Positions 1 to 12,500 of a stretch of DNA of 52,278 nucleotides are shown here, one piece after another. The stretch comes from Phallusia fumigata (taxonomy: Eukaryota > Chordata > Ascidiacea > Phlebobranchia > Ascidiidae), in contig QXVZ01003288.1 in NCBI GenBank assembly GCA_008931825.1, positions 1 to 52,278 on the forward strand. The letters run 5' to 3'. The notes under the pieces were generated by a model. It worked only from the letters and a program-made list of their open reading frames with translations. It was not told where the DNA came from and did no database searches. Position 1 is the first letter of the stretch, and every line of letters begins with the position of its first letter. Made by a program: the position numbers and the translations under genes.

Positions 1-370
1 TAAAATTCACACAGTTTGTAGAATGTGCCATTGTGGTGCATCGTTTTCATTTTTTGACCCTATAACCCCAGCAGTTCCCCTGCTAGCCCCTAAAATGGGT
101 CAAATTATTGGGGGGGGGGGGGGGTGGATGAAATTTACACAGTTTCAAGAACATGCCGTTGCAGTGCACATGCCAATGTATTTCGAAAAACGCACAATGT
201 AGAACCTTGCATGTGTGGGGACCCATGCGATTCTGCCAGCAGAAACAATCATGTCATAAATAGCGCCGGTAACTATAAGAACCAAAGTAAAATAATCTTG
301 GGAATATATCCTCTTTTAATATCGGGTGATAGTGTATGTAGAATGTCTATATATGGTAAGCCACCCTTCT
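1..370 (+). repeat. Right half of HINE-like interspersed element
   Basis: This stretch carries the tail of one ~129-bp core unit (CTAGCCCC, AAAATGGGTCAAA, TTTACACAGTTT motifs), a run of 15 G at 110-124, and then the right arm (GTGGGGACCCATG near 217, ending CACCCTTCTAGTTT near 372). The same arm recurs more than ten times in the window. The short reading frame at 124-372 lies wholly inside it and is not a gene. Bases 371-536 hold only the intron leading to the first exon. Confidence 0.8.
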
Positions 371-536
371 AGTTTGTTTTCATTTTATAAAATAAATACC
401 ATGCTATTATTGGTGCTTCTTCAGTAACTGACAGTTTAAGGCTGTTTGTGTTACGTTTTTGGTGGTTCTCTATTCACCCAACAATTCCAACAGGATTTTC
501 TCCTTGTTTTAACATTTGTTATATTTTTGGGGGTAG

Positions 537-3500
537 AATGATATGATTCAATGCTCTGAAGTATCATGTGGAAGAGTTTCTTGTTCACATCCTATTACCC
601 TACAATCTCATTGCTGTCCGACCTGTGGTGGCTGTAGCTTTAATGGCAGACTTTTAGAAAATGGGCAACAATTTTCAGTGGATGGATGTGCAAGATGCAC
701 TTGTACAGTATGTTATATTTAATAGAAGAAATATTTTTGGTAATATAGCTGTGTGGAACCCATGTTATTGCTTTAGATGGGAAATGTTAAATGCATTTCA
801 CAACAATGTCGCCCTCTACAATGTCAAAGACAAACTACCCCTCCTGGCAGCTGTTGTCCTGTGTGTGAAGAAGGTAATGGTACCATGTTTTAGAGAATAA
901 AAGATTACTAACTTAATTCATGAGTTATTAATTTTGTGCATGGTTTGAGTCACAACTACTTAAAACAATCACTGTTGATCATCAAGTAACTGCAAAAATT
1001 TGCTAACTAACATTACGGATGTTGTACCATGAGTTGATTATAATGAGTGTACCAGCCATTGCAAACTGCTTGAAAATGGGATTAATTCCATTAAATGTGT
1101 GCATATTGTTAAATGCAGCTTTACTAAAGGGTAATGTGTGAATCTGCACATTATGTTTGTTAGCTTGTCATTAATGCACGTTTTAATTAGGTTAAGACAT
1201 GTTTATGTTTAAAATTCGAAACATGACTTTTATTCTTTTTTGTTAATTGTTACCAGCATATACCGAGGTAAATAAGCACATATTAATAATAGTTCGTTGG
1301 CTATCAAATATTTTTTTAAGAATTCAGTACATTAAAAATTTGATATCTATTATGTTATGGACAGAATCAATTTGTACACATGAGCATAATGGGATAAAAA
1401 CTGCTAACCCAGTTAATGCTTTGATTCAAACTTATTAGTACCTCAATACGGATCATAAAAAAAATATTTATTTTTTTAAATTTGTTCCACATTAAAAACA
1501 TTAAAAACTTGAGATACATGAAAAGACTTTGTAAGTAATGTTTTAAATTAATTGTAAAGAATATTAAGATCTTTACAATTTGTCTAAGCACATGGCAAAT
1601 TTATACTGGGCACTCTTGACCATACAACAAATGTAAAAACCAGATCCAGCTGTTATATCATGGGCCTGCAAAGTAAACATTAAAGAACTACTAAAATAGT
1701 TGTTTAGGGAAGATCCAAAGAAAATCTGTTATGTTTAATTGGTTTTTAAAATTAGAAGTGTATACTTTATTTTTAAAAGGAAGTGCTGACTGGACTCCTC
1801 TAACCCCATAAAACAGAGAGTACATTTGACTTTAAGCTGTTTTAGTGCAACAGTGCTAGGGGTTACTCTTGATTACTGAACACAACTATTAACCAGATAA
1901 ACCCTTTCCAAGAATTTCTATTGTTCTCTCCTTACCTTTAACATTTTTGCTAGTTGCAGAAAGTAGTATTACAGATCCGTTAACTGGAAACTCCCTTCAA
2001 AAGAAGATAAAAGACGAAGAGTCATTTTCTGTCATTAATAGTCTTCATACACATCAGAGAGCTTCCAAGTCAAGTAGATCAGGCACTGCTTCCAACTTCC
2101 AGAATGTATATCAGAGATACTTGATGTCTATAAAACAGCATCATTTACAAACTGGCCTAAACAAATCAGTCAACCGTTTCATCCAACCTACCACCAAGCC
2201 ATTGGAAGCATCGCATATTTTAAGACAAGATCACAAAGCAAACCTTTCACGCAACCACCACCACCTAAAAAGTGCAGTTGGAAACTTTAAAGAAAAGATC
2301 CGTACTGATAGCAGTGCTGATTTGGTGCTTTCTGAAGATTCAACAGCGAGTAATACCCAACAAGAAGTTTCTCAAGAGTTTAATATAACTGATAATGGTT
2401 ATTACAATGAAGAATATGAGTCATATGAACCTTTGGACTTTGGTTACTATACTAATGTAGATTCAGATAGGGCTGGAAATTTTTCCCAAATAGCTAAAGA
2501 TGTGCCTGAACAAAATGCTGAGCATAAAGACATTTCTGACATGGAAGTTAAAGAGTATGAAACAATACAGGACCCATTGGCTTATTTTGATATTAATGAA
2601 ATAGGCGAATACGATGAAATTCCTGAAACTCTTTATGCTGAAGGCGAAGAGGAGATGCTGTATGATGAAATTGATTATTCCAACATGTTTGACTACTCTG
2701 ATGATCTTGAAGAAACTTTACAATAGATCAACAAAAATTATGACCTGTTAATTGATGAAACAGTATTTCCTTTTGTTTAAATGTATATGTTTAAAATCTT
2801 TCTAAATCCATGAAATTGAAACTTGTGTAAATGACACATGCCTGTCTGTTAATGCAGTACTTTTTTGCCTTTGGTGTTTGTTTGCCTTGTTGAAATACTA
2901 TAGTTTCTTTTGTATGCACTTTTATTGCACTGTTTTTTTAAACCTTATGATCCATGACACACCTATGCTTTCATATTGCAATCAACTTTTTGCAATTTTT
3001 GTAGATAATATTTTGTTCATGTGGTTTTCTTCTGTCAGCAATTGTGTTTTATTAGGAAAAAGTGTTAGGTTTGCTTGAAAACAAGTGAAGCAGTCAAAGA
3101 ACTTTGTCAGAACTGTTACCAGGTAGGAATTTATCATTAGAAGGGTGACATTTGTTTGATGTGCATGTTTGTGAGGAGCATGTGTAACAATTGCATGAAA
3201 AACCATGCTTGAACTATAGCTTTCACAAAGACACAAAAATATTCTAATTATGGGTACCCCTTTCCGAAAGGATGTATATTGTTTTCACTCTGTTTTTTCT
3301 TTTTCTTGTAAGGTTTTGTCTGGGTGGTATATGCCCATACAAATGTATTGTATGTTTTGTTTGACCCTATAACCCCAGTGGTTGCATTAAATGCCCCAAA
3401 AGAGTAAAATTATTTTATGTTTATGGTTACAATTATATGGTTACACGCACCACAAATAAAAAGTTTTCTGTGTGTCAAAACTTGATGAAAATTTGGATAG

Positions 3501-6500
3501 TAAACCTTGCATTTCTGCAGAAACAACCTTAACTTTAAAAAGCGTAGCTAACAGTGGGATCCAATACCAAAGTAGGTAGTGAATTAATGTTTTTTTGAAG
3601 CTGGTTATAGTGTGTTTTGAATTGCCATGTGGTGAAAGCCGCCATTCTAGTTTAGAGTGAATTTATCTTTTTGCTATATTAGGATGTGAGCATGAGGGAA
3701 GATTTTATCGTAATGGAGAGTCATTTCATCCCTTGGAATCAAGTTGTAGAAATTGCACATGCCGGGTGAGTTTTTAGAAAACTATTAAACCTAGAGAATT
3801 TATAAAAACTAATATTTAGCTGGCGATAAAAACATATTTTCATGTCCTAAACTTGGTGGCCTAAGTCAGTATTTATACTTAGGGTTGCAGTTTAGTTAAA
3901 TAGATTGTTGGTGACTTACTTTATCAGAACAATGAAGTAAGATGTCATGGTACTGCATGTCTTTCTGTTGCAAGTTGTCCAAGACCCAACATAAAAGAAA
4001 ATGGTTGTTGTCCTGAATGCAGTGGCTGTAGTTATGGTGAAAACTTTTATCGCAATAACCAGGCTTGGACATCCGATGATGGATGTGAAAGTTGTTTATG
4101 TCAAGTAAGTTTGTACCTGTGCTTTATAGAATACACAATTCTTGTAGCTCATTAATCACCCTTAATCTTGTAGCAAGGTAATATAGCCTGTCGGGCCATC
4201 TCACCCTGTCAAACTTCATGCACGCATGGTCTTAAAACAAATGGACAATGCTGTTCAAGGTGCTCAAAATGCGTGTATAAAACAAAGGTGTTAAATGATG
4301 GGGAAGAATTTATTGAGAAGAGTAATCTGTGCCAAAAATGTATCTGCAAGGTATGTTTGCTCCACTTTTGTCTAAAGTTGTGAATTACAAGTATAGAAAT
4401 AACATTGTATGCAGATTACGAGATAAACATTGGTGAAGCTAATAACCTGGCAAGCCTGGGCTGCCCTACCCACAGCCCTCAAGATTGTTTTATGTGGCCC
4501 ACAAGCAGATTTTTCACATTTATGTTTATAAGCTGAAGTATATTTGCAATCAAAATATACGTTGTTTCTGTTAAGGACTTGCTAATCAAGAACTTTTATT
4601 TAATTTTGGAAGGACATTTGTGGCTCGTAATAACCTACTTTACATAAAAGTGCCACACAACACCTAAAGGGTTGGGCAGGTCTGTGGTAAGCTAATAAGC
4701 TCAGAAGTTACCGCAAAGTACAGTAAATTAGGTTGCGGTTCAAAACATTTGTGGAAATTTTCTTTGTTTAAACACATGCAAATTACTTTTATTGTGATTG
4801 AAGAGTGGGAATGTCACATGCATTAGTGCACAATGTCCCACTCTAAACTGTAGAAACCAACAAGTTGTAGCTGGGGAATGCTGTCCACAATGTCAATTTT
4901 GTTTCCATGATGGTGCACAACGATCAAATGGTGAATCATGGAGGTTAAGCAGCAATCCATGCACATCGTGTTCGTGTATTGTAAGTACTTTTTTAGAGAT
5001 TCTTGGTTGCAAAATGTTAAAACACATACAGTGACATTAATCAGTGCTTTTATACATCAAAAAAACAGACAGCATTTAAAAAAGTATTTATGTTAGGAAT
5101 TTAATTTGGGTGTGTGTAGTAATTTTTCCAAAAATGCTGTTAGTCACAAGCTTCAGCATTTTACCTATTATATTTCAATCCATAAAACATTTTATAAGAT
5201 AACAAAGGGCTTTGAATTTAAGAATTTAAATCATGCCTTATAGAATATGCAAAGCACTCCTATTGCACACAATCATGGTAAAAAAATTCCTAAACTTATT
5301 GAATATTGTCAAAATTTAGCTGAAACTAACACTTACATGTAGGATGGACAAGTTAGTTGTGAAACAGAAAGATGTAGACCAATTTTTTGTGAAAATCCAA
5401 CCACTACAACTGGGTCATGCTGTCAAGTCTGCGATGGTTGTTTGTTTAATGGTGCTCAGTTTGCAAATGGTGATAAAGTGTCATCAAATGTTTGTGAGGA
5501 TTGCACTTGTGTTGTAAGTATTTGCATTTTTTAAATGCAAAGGAAAAATAGTTATTGTATATGTATTCTGTTAAGGCTGGAACGATTTCCTGTTCCGCGA
5601 AACAGTGTCCTGAGCTCTCATGTTTATCCCAAGTGACAGTGGATGGTGAATGCTGCCCAAGGTAAGTGAGGTCAAGGGATGAATGACACTTTTTGACTTG
5701 ATAACTAAAATTGTTTCAGTTGTATTTCTTGTACATATGAGGGTCAGCAAGTTCAGGAAGGTGCAGAATTTTTTTCACCCAGAAATCCATGCCTAAAATG
5801 TGTTTGTCAGGTACACAAAGCTCTTTCCATTATTTGTGTTGGGTAGTGTCTTACCATGATATTTTGTAGATGGGTGAAACACAATGTCATAGAATGGACT
5901 CTGAATGCCCATCCCTTCCATGTTCACATCCTGGGCGAGTGTATGGTGAATGTTGTCGCAAATGTAATATGTGTGAATATGAAAGAAGAAACTACAGAAA
6001 TGGAGAAACATTTAATCCACCACATTCTTCTTCATGTCTTTCATGCACTTGCATGGTATTGTTACCTTAACTATAAGATTGATTGTGTGTTCCCTTTATT
6101 GATATTTTATGTTTCATCATTAATTTAGGATGGGTCTGTTACTTGTAGTACAGAAACTTGTCCGAGCATTTCATGTCAAAACCCCAGTATTAAACATGGC
6201 CAATGTTGTCCTTCATGTACAGGTATTGTCATGCTAAAACTTGTGCTAAAAGTTTTACATTTAATTGCTGCTGTTTTTATAGTGTGTGACGTTGATGGTG
6301 TATCTCATGATTCCGGAAGTGTTTGGTTTCCAGACAGCTGCTCAAGTTGTACTTGTAATGATGGAGTGATTAAGTGTCATTTAAATACCTGTCCTTTGAC
6401 AAACTGCACTCATCCCGCAAATGTTCGTTTTTTTCATGCAGGATTCACTACTAATCAGCTTTTCATGTTTTGTCACATTTGTTCAACTGCGTATTTAGGT

Positions 6501-9500
6501 CCCTGGTTACTGCTGTCCATCCTGTCATATGTGCTCCTTTGCTGATCGAGTGTTTACAGATCATCAACGGTTTTCACATCCCCAAAATCCTTGTCAACTT
6601 TGTACTTGCAAAGTATGTATTTTACAGTTAGTGCTGTTCAAAGCTTTGCTTGTTATCCATCTTTTTAAAAAAATGACTGGCCTTAGTGGTTGGGTTTAGA
6701 ATGACAATATTAACATGCATTTTTAATTTAGTCTGGATCTGTTATTTGCACCAAGCAAAGATGTCGCCGAGCACACTGTGAAAATGCATTTGTGGCAAAT
6801 GGTGAATGTTGCCCTTCTTGTCCCACTGAATGTGTAATTACTGAAACATTGTCAATACGCAATGGTGAAACTGCTGTACATCCTGAAGATAAATGCATGT
6901 TGTGCTCCTGCACAAGTAAGATTAATATGATGTTTTAGAAGTATTTTTTTCAGAAAGGTATATTTTACTACATAGGATTGTCAGGTATTATACTCAAAAC
7001 TTGATTATTGCACAAAATTTTTTTTGAAATATTTACTTCCAAAATATTTAACTTTTTATAGATGGATTATCTGAATGCAATCGCCAGTGCTCGCCCAAAA
7101 AACTTTGCTCACATCCCACTGACGGAATGTGTTGCCGTGACAACTGTGATGGGTGTTTCTATAGAGGGGTTCACTATGATAATGGACAAAGTTTCCATCA
7201 TGCAATTAACCCATGCAGAATGTGTCAATGTAATGTAAGTAACAGTAAGACTGTTGCACAAAATTGTAGTTTTTGTAATAAAATGTTATTTGTGGGTAAA
7301 GAACCTCATCTATGTTTTATATAGTTTCCATGTGTTTTTTGCACAAAAACTTTTATCCAGGTACTATTTACCATATTTCAGGATAGTTAATTTATTCTGT
7401 GAACAGAGTATAGTGATTTTCATAAATTGTTTTAAACTTGAAGTCATGAATAAAAATACACAATTTTTAAACCTTTTATTTTTAAAACTTTTGAATGCAT
7501 GTGTTAAGATTATGAAGGGTTTTTGTACAGGTTTCTTTCCTAAGGGTACACACCTTTTTTTGGTCTAATGCCAGTTTGTTTACACAATTTATCTGAGAAA
7601 CAGCTGTGCCAATTTTTTTACATTTTTACACATGTTAGGTGGCCATCTGAAATTGTGAACTAACAATTTTTTTACTCTAGTTTATCTGTTTGTTGGCCCA
7701 CAGGGCCCAAAATGGTAAATTTTAAAACCACTATTTTTCTCAAAGTAAACAACCTACTAGTATAATTTTTTGATAGTTAGTATGTTGCAAGCATTGTAAT
7801 GCATGAGTTTCTGTTGGGTTCATCCACCTTATAACCCAAAAATGTGGATTTTTTGTTTTCAGGTTGTTTAGTTTGTTTACAGCTTTTGGTTGAGAAAAAT
7901 TCATCACAATTAATTCAAACTTTCAATAGATTGGCATTTAAAATTGTGCACTTTTTGTCCTAGTTATGGGTCCCCTTCCCTGATGGGGACACATATTGTT
8001 TTCACTCTTTTTTTTTCTGTTTTTTTTCTTTTTTCTCCGCATGCATCTTGTCCATGCACTTTTGACATGAAATGTTGGATGGATTTGAATGAAACTTTCA
8101 CAGCTGGTAGATATGACAATGTCGGTGTGTTATCTGTTTGATTGACCCCATGGCCCCAAGGGTTACCCTGCTAGCCCCCTAAAATGGGTTAAAATATTAA
8201 ACGATGTCCAAATTTGATAAAATTTACACAGTTTGAAGAACATGCCACTGTGATGCATCGATTTTATTTTTTGAACCCATAACCCCAGCAGTTACCCCGC
8301 TAGCCCCCTAAAATGGGTTAAATTATTAAACAACGTTTGAATTTGATAAAATTTACACAGTTTGTAGAACATGCCATTGTGGTGCATCAAATTAAAAATT
8401 TGACGCCATAGCCCCGATGGTTACCCCGCTAGCCCCCTAAAATGGGTCAATTTTGTTAACAATGGTGGAATTTGTTGAAATTTTCACAGTTTGTAGAACA
8501 TGCCATTGTGATGCATTGATTTCTTTGTTTGATGCAGTGTTTCATACCGGAACGGAACGGACCCCCATACCTGAACGAAATAAATAAATTTTGGTCCAAT
8601 TACCAGAACGAAATAACGAAATAAAAAAAAATCAAAATACCGGAACGGAACGAAATACCGCTATTTTTAATTCCGGTATTTCGGTCTTGACATATAACCC
8701 GGACGAGTTACTTGAAATTTCGTGTNCGTTATTTCTTTTCGTTCCGTTCCGGTATGAAACACTGGTTTGACGCCATAACCCGAACAGTTACCCTGCTAAC
8801 CCCCTAAAATGGGTCAAACTATTGAACAATGTCTGAATTGGATGGAATTTACACAGTTTGTAGAACATGCCATTGTTGTGCATCGAATTAATAATTTGAT
8901 GCCATAGCCCCAAAGGTTACCCCGCTAGCCCCCTAAAATGGGTCGAATGAATAAACAATGTTCACATTGAATAAAATTTACACAGTTTGTAAAACGTATC
9001 ATTTTAGTGCACTGATTGTTTTGTTCATACCTATAGCTTGGACGTTTATCCAGAAAAACGCACAATGTATAACTTTGCATGTGTGGGGACCCATGGGTTT
9101 ATGCCAGCAGAAACAATCATGTCATAAATAGCGAAGGTAACTATAATACCCAATGTAAAATAATGTGGGGAATATATCCTCTTTAATATCAGGTAATAGT
9201 AGATATAGAATGTCTATCTATGGTAAGCCGCCCTTCTAGTTTAACATGTGTTTTCACCCTTGCTGTTCTGAAATGGGAGTGATTGACAGTTTTTGAGCAC
9301 TACAGTTGGTACCAGACTTCTGACTTGTGGATGCTACACAGTCATTTAGTTTGTGACAACAGTAAGAATATTCCGTGGTTATATGTTGCGAAGGGGAAAA
9401 ATAGTGTAATGTTGCATGGGTTATGAATCACTCGCCCCACTTAAAAGAAAGTTAAACAGATGGTAGTGTTTTTAACCCTATAACCTGGCAATTGACTTGC

Positions 9501-12500
9501 TAGTGCTTTAAAGTTTGTACTTCGAAACAAATAATGTGAAATAAATTAAAAATATCTGCTTATGTTCTGTACATATATTCACATGTAAATGTATCTTTAA
9601 ACTTTACAATTATATATTAGCAAAGTTGCTGACAGTAAGAGCTCTTTTGCAATATCTTGTAATAGTCCAACTGAATGGTGTGTAAAAGAAGTCCATTAGC
9701 TGTAAAAAAGTTGGGAACCACTTGCTCAGGTAACTGTTGGACCCAAAGTAAAATAGAGTGAGCATGGCTACACTGGACAGGCCTGCCAAGAGACAAATCA
9801 ACTTTGATTCTTTATTTGTAGCCTAACTTACTTACTTTGTACTACTTTTTGATCTACTTTAACTAGTTGTTATTGCCATCCTAATGGTGTCAGAAAATAA
9901 GCAAGGGTATTCTTTTTTAAACAAATCATTATTTATCTTTTAAGCAACCTTACTCTAATTATTTACAGCTCTGCACCTACTGGTGAAATCTACTTGCACT
10001 TGCCCACCTGATAAATAGAATGACTAGCTTGTTTTTTCAGAATGGAAATGTAAGATGTTTTCGAAAAAGATGTCCTGTACCTTCTTGCTCTGATCCACAA
10101 GTCACTGAAGGCCAGTGCTGTCCAGGGTGCCCTGAAACATCATTGTAGGTATATTTTTTGTGTAACTTTATTACTCAATTTAACACATTATGTTTATAGT
10201 CGCTGCAGACACAGGGGTCATACAAGGGAAAATATGGAGCGTTTTGTTGATGGTTGTAAGATATGCACATGCAGCTATGGGGAAGTAACATGTCATCCAA
10301 AGCCATGTCCATCTTTTAGTTGCTCCAATCCAAGGCTGGATGGTTGTTGCAGACGTTGTGATGGTATGTTTTTGTGGTAAAGTTTAACCAAAACTATTTT
10401 TTTGTTTTTAGTTAATGTTAACTCCACAATTCTTTTATCTTCAACACTCTTTTTTCTTGTCAGGTTGCCTTATTAATAACATTGAGTACCACAACGGTGA
10501 GGAACTTTTAAACCATACAAGAACTTCTTGTGAAAGTTGTAGGTGCCAAAGAGGAAATGTGATTTGCCAGCCCATAACCTGTCCTCCTATAACTTGCTCG
10601 AATCCTATTGATGGTGAATGCTGTCCACAATGTCAGGGTTAGTAGTACTAACTGATTGATAACATTTATGTATCTTTAGACTTTCTCTGCCAAACTACCG
10701 AATTACATAGGGTGCTGGGCGTTTTTCTGAAATTTTGTCAATCCAAAAACACATGTCAATTAAACCACAAACAATAAAATTTAACTATTTTTCTTTGTAA
10801 CCTCTCATATTTAGTGATGAAATATTCAAAATTAATTTCCAGCCCTTTTCATTGTAAATTTGAAAGTATGCTATGATAAACAGATAGTTGGTCATACCAA
10901 CCTGTTTTACCTTTAGTCTCGGAGCAGACTTATCAAAACAAGCCAAAACTGTGTATATATATGTACATGTTTTCCAACTGCAAATGCCTCAAGCCAGCAC
11001 CCAGAACTGGGAAAAACAATAAACTGCACATATGCATAGCGTAGCACCATGTGCAAAAATGGTCCACCATAAATATTTCTTGTCCGGCAGTGAAAGTGCT
11101 TAGATAGGTATCCCACAAATAAAAATAAAAATGTATTAGGATGTCTGTATGACAATGTGGAGTATGACGAAGGATCAAGGTTTAGATCCACAAGTGACCG
11201 ATGTCAAGAATGTGTTTGTAGTGGAGGATCTGTTTCTTGTCAAATGGAGCTTTGTCCACATACATCATGTACTCATCCAGTAGCAAATCAGGTATTAGAA
11301 TAAATCACCAAATGTGTTTTTGCCATTGCCAACAAAAATTTTGAAATGTTTTTAGGGGGACTCTTGTTGTCCTGCTTGTGGAGGCAGTTGCATGTTTAAT
11401 GAATTGTTATATGAGGATGGATACATTTTTGATGATCCCTCAAATGATTGCAGAACTTGTGTGTGTATTAAAGGTTCAGTTCAGTGTAACCTTAAACAGT
11501 GTTCAGATGCCAATTGCAGGTAAATATTTGTATCTGTTAAAGTAATGTTTACGGCATTGATTATCTCAAAAAAATGTTTTGGGTTGTAAAGAATTATAGG
11601 GTAATACACTTTATTAACACTGTTTAGCAATACACTTTATTAACAACTTTTTGTATGTATTTCGGCCTGAGGAAAAAATAAAAGGGGTAAATCGGGGTTG
11701 TTAATATTAGCATAGTCATTATTATACACATGTTGTTTGTACTCCGTATTTTTTTCTTCCCTGCAGCTTTTTCATACACTTTGACATGGAATTTTTGGCA
11801 GTTTTTGATGAAACTTTCATTGGTATATTTGTGCTTACAATTTTATCATAAAATAGTTGTTTGAAAAAGTTTAAACTTTTACATATGATAGATCGGGTTA
11901 TTGCGGTATGTAATCACTTTCACTTGTCCCAGTAACCTTGAAAGCATTCATGCATCTGAGATTGGGTTTACTCACTTTACACCTCCAAAATGGGGATTTT
12001 GTTTACAGGACTTTAGTTTTGTTTGCAGCTTTTAATTAAAAAGATTTACCAAATAACCTAATTTTTACACATGAAAGATGGGCATCTAAAGTTGGAGCAC
12101 TGACAATTTTTTACACCCAGTGCACCAATTAGTTGGTTTGGTTAACCCATTTAATAACCCCTTTATACCCCCTTCATTCAGCTTGTCACAATTAAGCAGT
12201 AATCAAAATATTTTGTCATATTATGTCAAAAGATAATGTGTAACAATAGCTCTGCTTCCATACACTTGAACGTAAGCTTATGTTTGGTTTGCAAAGGGCG
12301 AAACATTGACATTGCATTTATATGATTAAAGCCATGTTGAAAGATCATTTGGAGTTTAAAGTCCAGTTGGATATCACATGGTCAAACATTATTAGTCCAA
12401 CTTAATGAGTTGAGTTGAGTTTATTTCCTTATTTCCTATTCCCTAAGGAAAACATAGACACAGTAGCACTAATCAATCACCAGGCCTGAAATAGCTACTC

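Noticed and set aside
8726..8726. Single N as another contig join
   Set aside because: It sits inside an intact hAT element with no duplication around it; a plain ambiguous base is more likely.
8141..9010. Regular ~129-bp repeats as a CRISPR array or satellite
   Set aside because: There are no unique spacers between units, the genome is eukaryotic, and the units are the core of an interspersed element with defined arms.
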